Source: Lactiplantibacillus paraplantarum (GTDB taxonomy: Bacteria > Bacillota > Bacilli > Lactobacillales > Lactobacillaceae). Taken from it: 64,000 nucleotides of DNA. Positions 61,523 to 64,000 of the stretch are shown here, piece after piece. The first letter of the stretch is position 1. The number at the start of each line of letters is the position of its first letter. The DNA lies in NCBI RefSeq assembly GCF_003641145.1, contig NZ_CP032744.1:1240001-1304000 (forward strand), written 5' to 3'. The notes under the pieces are model-generated. The model did not search any database. It was not told where the DNA came from and worked only from the letters and a program-made list of their open reading frames with translations. A program made the position numbers and the translations under genes.

Positions 61523-61557
61523 AAGGATTATGACCAAGACGTCATAATCCTTTTTAT
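61523..61557 (+). terminator. Terminator of the BI-1 family gene
   Basis: AAGGATTATGA (61523-61533) pairs with TCATAATCCTT (61542-61552), followed by TTTTA. Confidence 0.85.
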
Positions 61558-61620
61558 TTACCAAAAATCTGTCATTTCACGGGTTTTCGGTGGACCGAAC
61601 TCCCGTTTTACTTAATTGTT

Positions 61621-61629
61621 TGGTACAAT
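61621..61629 (+). promoter_or_regulatory. Extended -10 promoter of polA
   Basis: TGGTACAAT is an extended -10 element about 140 bases upstream of the polA ATG. The leader between them shows no riboswitch I recognise. Confidence 0.4.
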
Positions 61630-61767
61630 TATAAGGGTAATTAACTAGTCGTTCGGCCTGCACTGGTTGGCGCTGAGAATCAGGCGACCGACCCGATGGT
61701 GTTCATGGCCTGACCAACGGATTTTTCATAAAAGCGATGATTTGAATTAAGAGATGGGAGCAAACTA

Positions 61768-64000
61768 ATGGCAAAAAAATTATTATTGATTGACGGTAAC
61801 AGTGTGGCATTTCGAGCGTTCTTTGCGTTGCATAGCCAACTGGAACGGTTCGTAAATCCAGACGGCCTGCATACCAACGCCATTTATGGCTTCAACACAA
61901 TGCTTGACCACATGATCAAAGCAGTCGAACCCACGGATATGTTAGTGGCTTTTGATGCGGGCAAGACCACGTTTCGAACAGCCATGTATGATAATTACAA
62001 GGGCGGCCGGGCCAAGACCCCCAGTGAGTTTTCTGAACAAATGCCGTACATCAAGCAACTTTTGGATGCGTACGGTATCAAACATTACGAATTAAAAGAT
62101 TACGAAGCCGATGACATTATCGGCACACTGGCTGGTCAAGCGGATCAAGCCGGTTACACGACGACCGTCGTCACTGGTGATCGGGATTTGACCCAGTTGA
62201 CGACCGAGCATACCACGGTGGCCGTGACCGTTAAGGGTGTTTCTGAAGTGGAGCGCTATACGCCGGCCCATGTTGAAGAAAAGTTGGGGATTACACCGGC
62301 ACAAATCATTGACATGAAGGGGTTGACTGGTGATACCTCGGATAACTATCCGGGCGTTACTAAGGTTGGTGAAAAGACCGCTCTAAAATTACTCAAGCAA
62401 TATGGCACGATGGAAGGTATTTATGAAAATATCGACGCCATGAAGCAGAGTAAGATGAAGGAACACTTGATTGAAGATCGCGAACAAGCAGCCCAAGCCA
62501 AAGTTTTGGCAACTATCAAACGAGATGCGCCCATTGACGTTCAGTTGACGGATTTAACGTATGCTGGCCCAGACCTTGATCAGTTGGCAGCATTTTATCA
62601 GACGATGGACTTTCAATCGTTTTTAAAGAAATTACACCTACAGTCTGATGAACCGGCAACGCCAATCGATTACACTGTCTTGACTAAAGATAATCTGGCG
62701 GAATTGCAACAATTGACTGACCACGTGGACTTTTACTTGGAAATGCCAACGCCGAATTACCACACGTCAGCTTTCGCTGGTTTTGCCATCGGTGCGGATG
62801 GTCATTGGTACATCAGTCGTAATGTAGAATTATTAATGCAACCGACTGTGGCTGACCTCTTGAGTAGCACAACGATTGCCAAGGACGTTTTTGATATGAA
62901 ACGCACGACGGTCGGGCTTAATCGTTTGGGTATTCAGCTAGGCAAAGTCGATTTTGATCTCTTACTCGTTTCATACTTATTAGATACGAATGATAATAGC
63001 AACGACCTTGGTAGTTTAGCCGAACAACATGGTTATACTGATTTGCCGAGTGACGAAACCGTCTATGGTAAGGGCGTTAAGCGCGCTATTCCTGAAGATG
63101 ACGATGTCTTCTTTAGCCATCTCGCTCGGAAATTGGCTGCGATTGCCGATTTGAAACCACAATTATTAAAGGAATTGGCAGCTAATGAGCAGGACCAACT
63201 GTACGATGATATTGAAAAACCGATGGCCAATGTCTTAGCTCAGATGGAAATCGCCGGCATTACGGTCGACAGCAGTCGACTTAAAGCGATGGGTAGTCAG
63301 TTTACAGAACGCTTGAGTGAAATTGAACAGACGATTTATCAAGAAGCCGGTGAAGAGTTTAATATTAATTCACCTAAGCAACTGGGTCACATCTTGTTTG
63401 AAGAGATGAAACTGCCTGTGATCAAGAAAACCAAGACAGGGTATTCTACGGCCGTGGACGTTCTGGAAAAGTTAGCACCAGAAGCCCCAATCGTGGCTAA
63501 TATTTTACAGTATCGTCAGATTTCGAAGATTCAATCAACCTACGTTGTTGGCTTGCTAGATGCCATTCATTCTACGGATCAAAAGGTTCATACGCGTTAC
63601 TTGCAAACGTTGACCCAAACGGGCCGGTTATCGTCCGTTGATCCAAACTTACAAAACATTCCGGTGCGCTTGGAAGAAGGCCGTAAGATTCGGCAAGCCT
63701 TTGTCCCTAGTCATGAAGGCTGGCAAATCTTCTCGTCTGACTACTCGCAAATCGAATTACGGGTGCTCGCGCATATTACTAATGACGAAAATATGCAGGC
63801 CGCCTTTAAAGCGGGCGATGATATTCACGCCGCAACGGCCATGCGAATCTTTCACTTGAATTCAGCTGAAGAGGTGACGCCAAATATTCGGCGGCAAGCC
63901 AAAGCGGTTAACTTTGGAATCGTCTATGGGATTAGTGATTATGGCTTGTCACAAAATATCGGCATTACTCGTAAACAAGCTCGCAGCTTCATTGACGCTT
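61768..64000 (+). CDS. polA: DNA polymerase I, 3' end outside window
   Basis: 744 residues lie in the window, starting at the ATG at 61768 (GGGAG upstream). The N-terminal 5' nuclease domain has LLLIDGNSVAFRAFFAL, DYEADDIIGTLA, VVTGDRDLTQL and MKGLTGDTSDNYPGV. The middle domain lacks a clear DxE proofreading motif (FYLEMPTPNY at its start), so 3'-5' exonuclease activity is probably lost, as in other Firmicutes. The polymerase domain shows TGRLSSVDPNLQNIP, motif A DYSQIELRVLAHI and motif B RRQAKAVNFGIVYGIS. It fills gaps in repair and removes RNA primers. Confidence 0.95.
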   Translation, partial: MAKKLLLIDGNSVAFRAFFALHSQLERFVNPDGLHTNAIYGFNTMLDHMIKAVEPTDMLVAFDAGKTTFRTAMYDNYKGGRAKTPSEFSEQMPYIKQLLDAYGIKHYELKDYEADDIIGTLAGQADQAGYTTTVVTGDRDLTQLTTEHTTVAVTVKGVSEVERYTPAHVEEKLGITPAQIIDMKGLTGDTSDNYPGVTKVGEKTALKLLKQYGTMEGIYENIDAMKQSKMKEHLIEDREQAAQAKVLATIKRDAPIDVQLTDLTYAGPDLDQLAAFYQTMDFQSFLKKLHLQSDEPATPIDYTVLTKDNLAELQQLTDHVDFYLEMPTPNYHTSAFAGFAIGADGHWYISRNVELLMQPTVADLLSSTTIAKDVFDMKRTTVGLNRLGIQLGKVDFDLLLVSYLLDTNDNSNDLGSLAEQHGYTDLPSDETVYGKGVKRAIPEDDDVFFSHLARKLAAIADLKPQLLKELAANEQDQLYDDIEKPMANVLAQMEIAGITVDSSRLKAMGSQFTERLSEIEQTIYQEAGEEFNINSPKQLGHILFEEMKLPVIKKTKTGYSTAVDVLEKLAPEAPIVANILQYRQISKIQSTYVVGLLDAIHSTDQKVHTRYLQTLTQTGRLSSVDPNLQNIPVRLEEGRKIRQAFVPSHEGWQIFSSDYSQIELRVLAHITNDENMQAAFKAGDDIHAATAMRIFHLNSAEEVTPNIRRQAKAVNFGIVYGISDYGLSQNIGITRKQARSFIDA

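Noticed and set aside
1..64000. tRNA, rRNA, insertion sequences, integrase or attachment sites
   Set aside because: None was seen on either strand by reading; a tRNAscan or ISfinder search could still find short or degenerate ones.

Overview
The window reads as a chromosomal segment of a lactic acid bacterium of the Lactiplantibacillus plantarum group. This is inferred from gene content rather than from a database search. It carries a five-gene csc (WxL/DUF916/LPxTG) surface cluster, the gene order ytpR-sftA-murC, a sufCDSUB operon, and a complete narGHJI plus molybdenum-cofactor island next to nreABC-type regulators. Start sites have strong AGGAGG-type ribosome binding sites, and many genes start with GTG or TTG. 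No rRNA, tRNA, CRISPR array, transposase or integrase was found.

Layout. 1-2.2 kb: two overlapping membrane glycosyltransferase genes, the first cut by the window edge. 2.3-2.6 kb: a phage-structural-protein relic. 2.8-7.5 kb: a nucleotidyltransferase-like protein, a CHRD/EF-hand-like protein divergent from an Fnr-type regulator (FLP-like, with a putative FNR box between them), a NUDIX gene broken by a nonsense codon, and a TetR regulator divergent from a cysteine-free flavoprotein. 7.8-14.0 kb: the csc operon. 14.0-14.7 kb: a decayed locus with inverted repeats. 14.7-26.1 kb: housekeeping genes (prsA, hit, ecsAB, a choline-kinase-like gene, trmB, ytpR, the FtsK-type translocase sftA with a 93-bp tandem repeat, murC). 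26.4-37.7 kb: iron and Fe-S genes (feoAB with a small Cys-rich partner, sufCDSUB, a FecBCD-type ABC transporter and a flavodoxin). 38.0-60.2 kb: the nitrate respiration island. 60.8 kb to the end: a BI-1 family membrane protein and the start of polA.

The nitrate island is nearly self-sufficient. moaE-moaD-moaA-narK lies on the plus strand. moeB-moaB-moeA-mobB-moaC-mobA and a small coiled-coil gene run the other way, divergent from narGHJI. Together they encode cofactor synthesis, the heme/Fe-S/Mo nitrate reductase and the nitrate/nitrite transporter. The nreA (GAF), nreB (histidine kinase) and nreC (NarL-type regulator) genes should sense nitrate and oxygen. No nitrite reductase is present, so nitrite export is the expected outcome. 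The neighbouring feo, suf and FecBCD genes can supply iron and clusters.

Most interesting: an 11-base motif (TATTAGGGAAA or its complement) occurs in the narG promoter region, in front of the unknown gene pair after narI, and with one mismatch in front of an unknown three-gene operon (42.5-44.7 kb). A weaker form precedes moaE. It fits the TAGGG half-site recalled for NreC of staphylococci. On this evidence five unannotated genes, including a probable prenyl-synthase-like pseudoenzyme, are candidate members of the nitrate/anaerobiosis regulon. NreB here keeps only two of the four cysteines known from Staphylococcus carnosus NreB.
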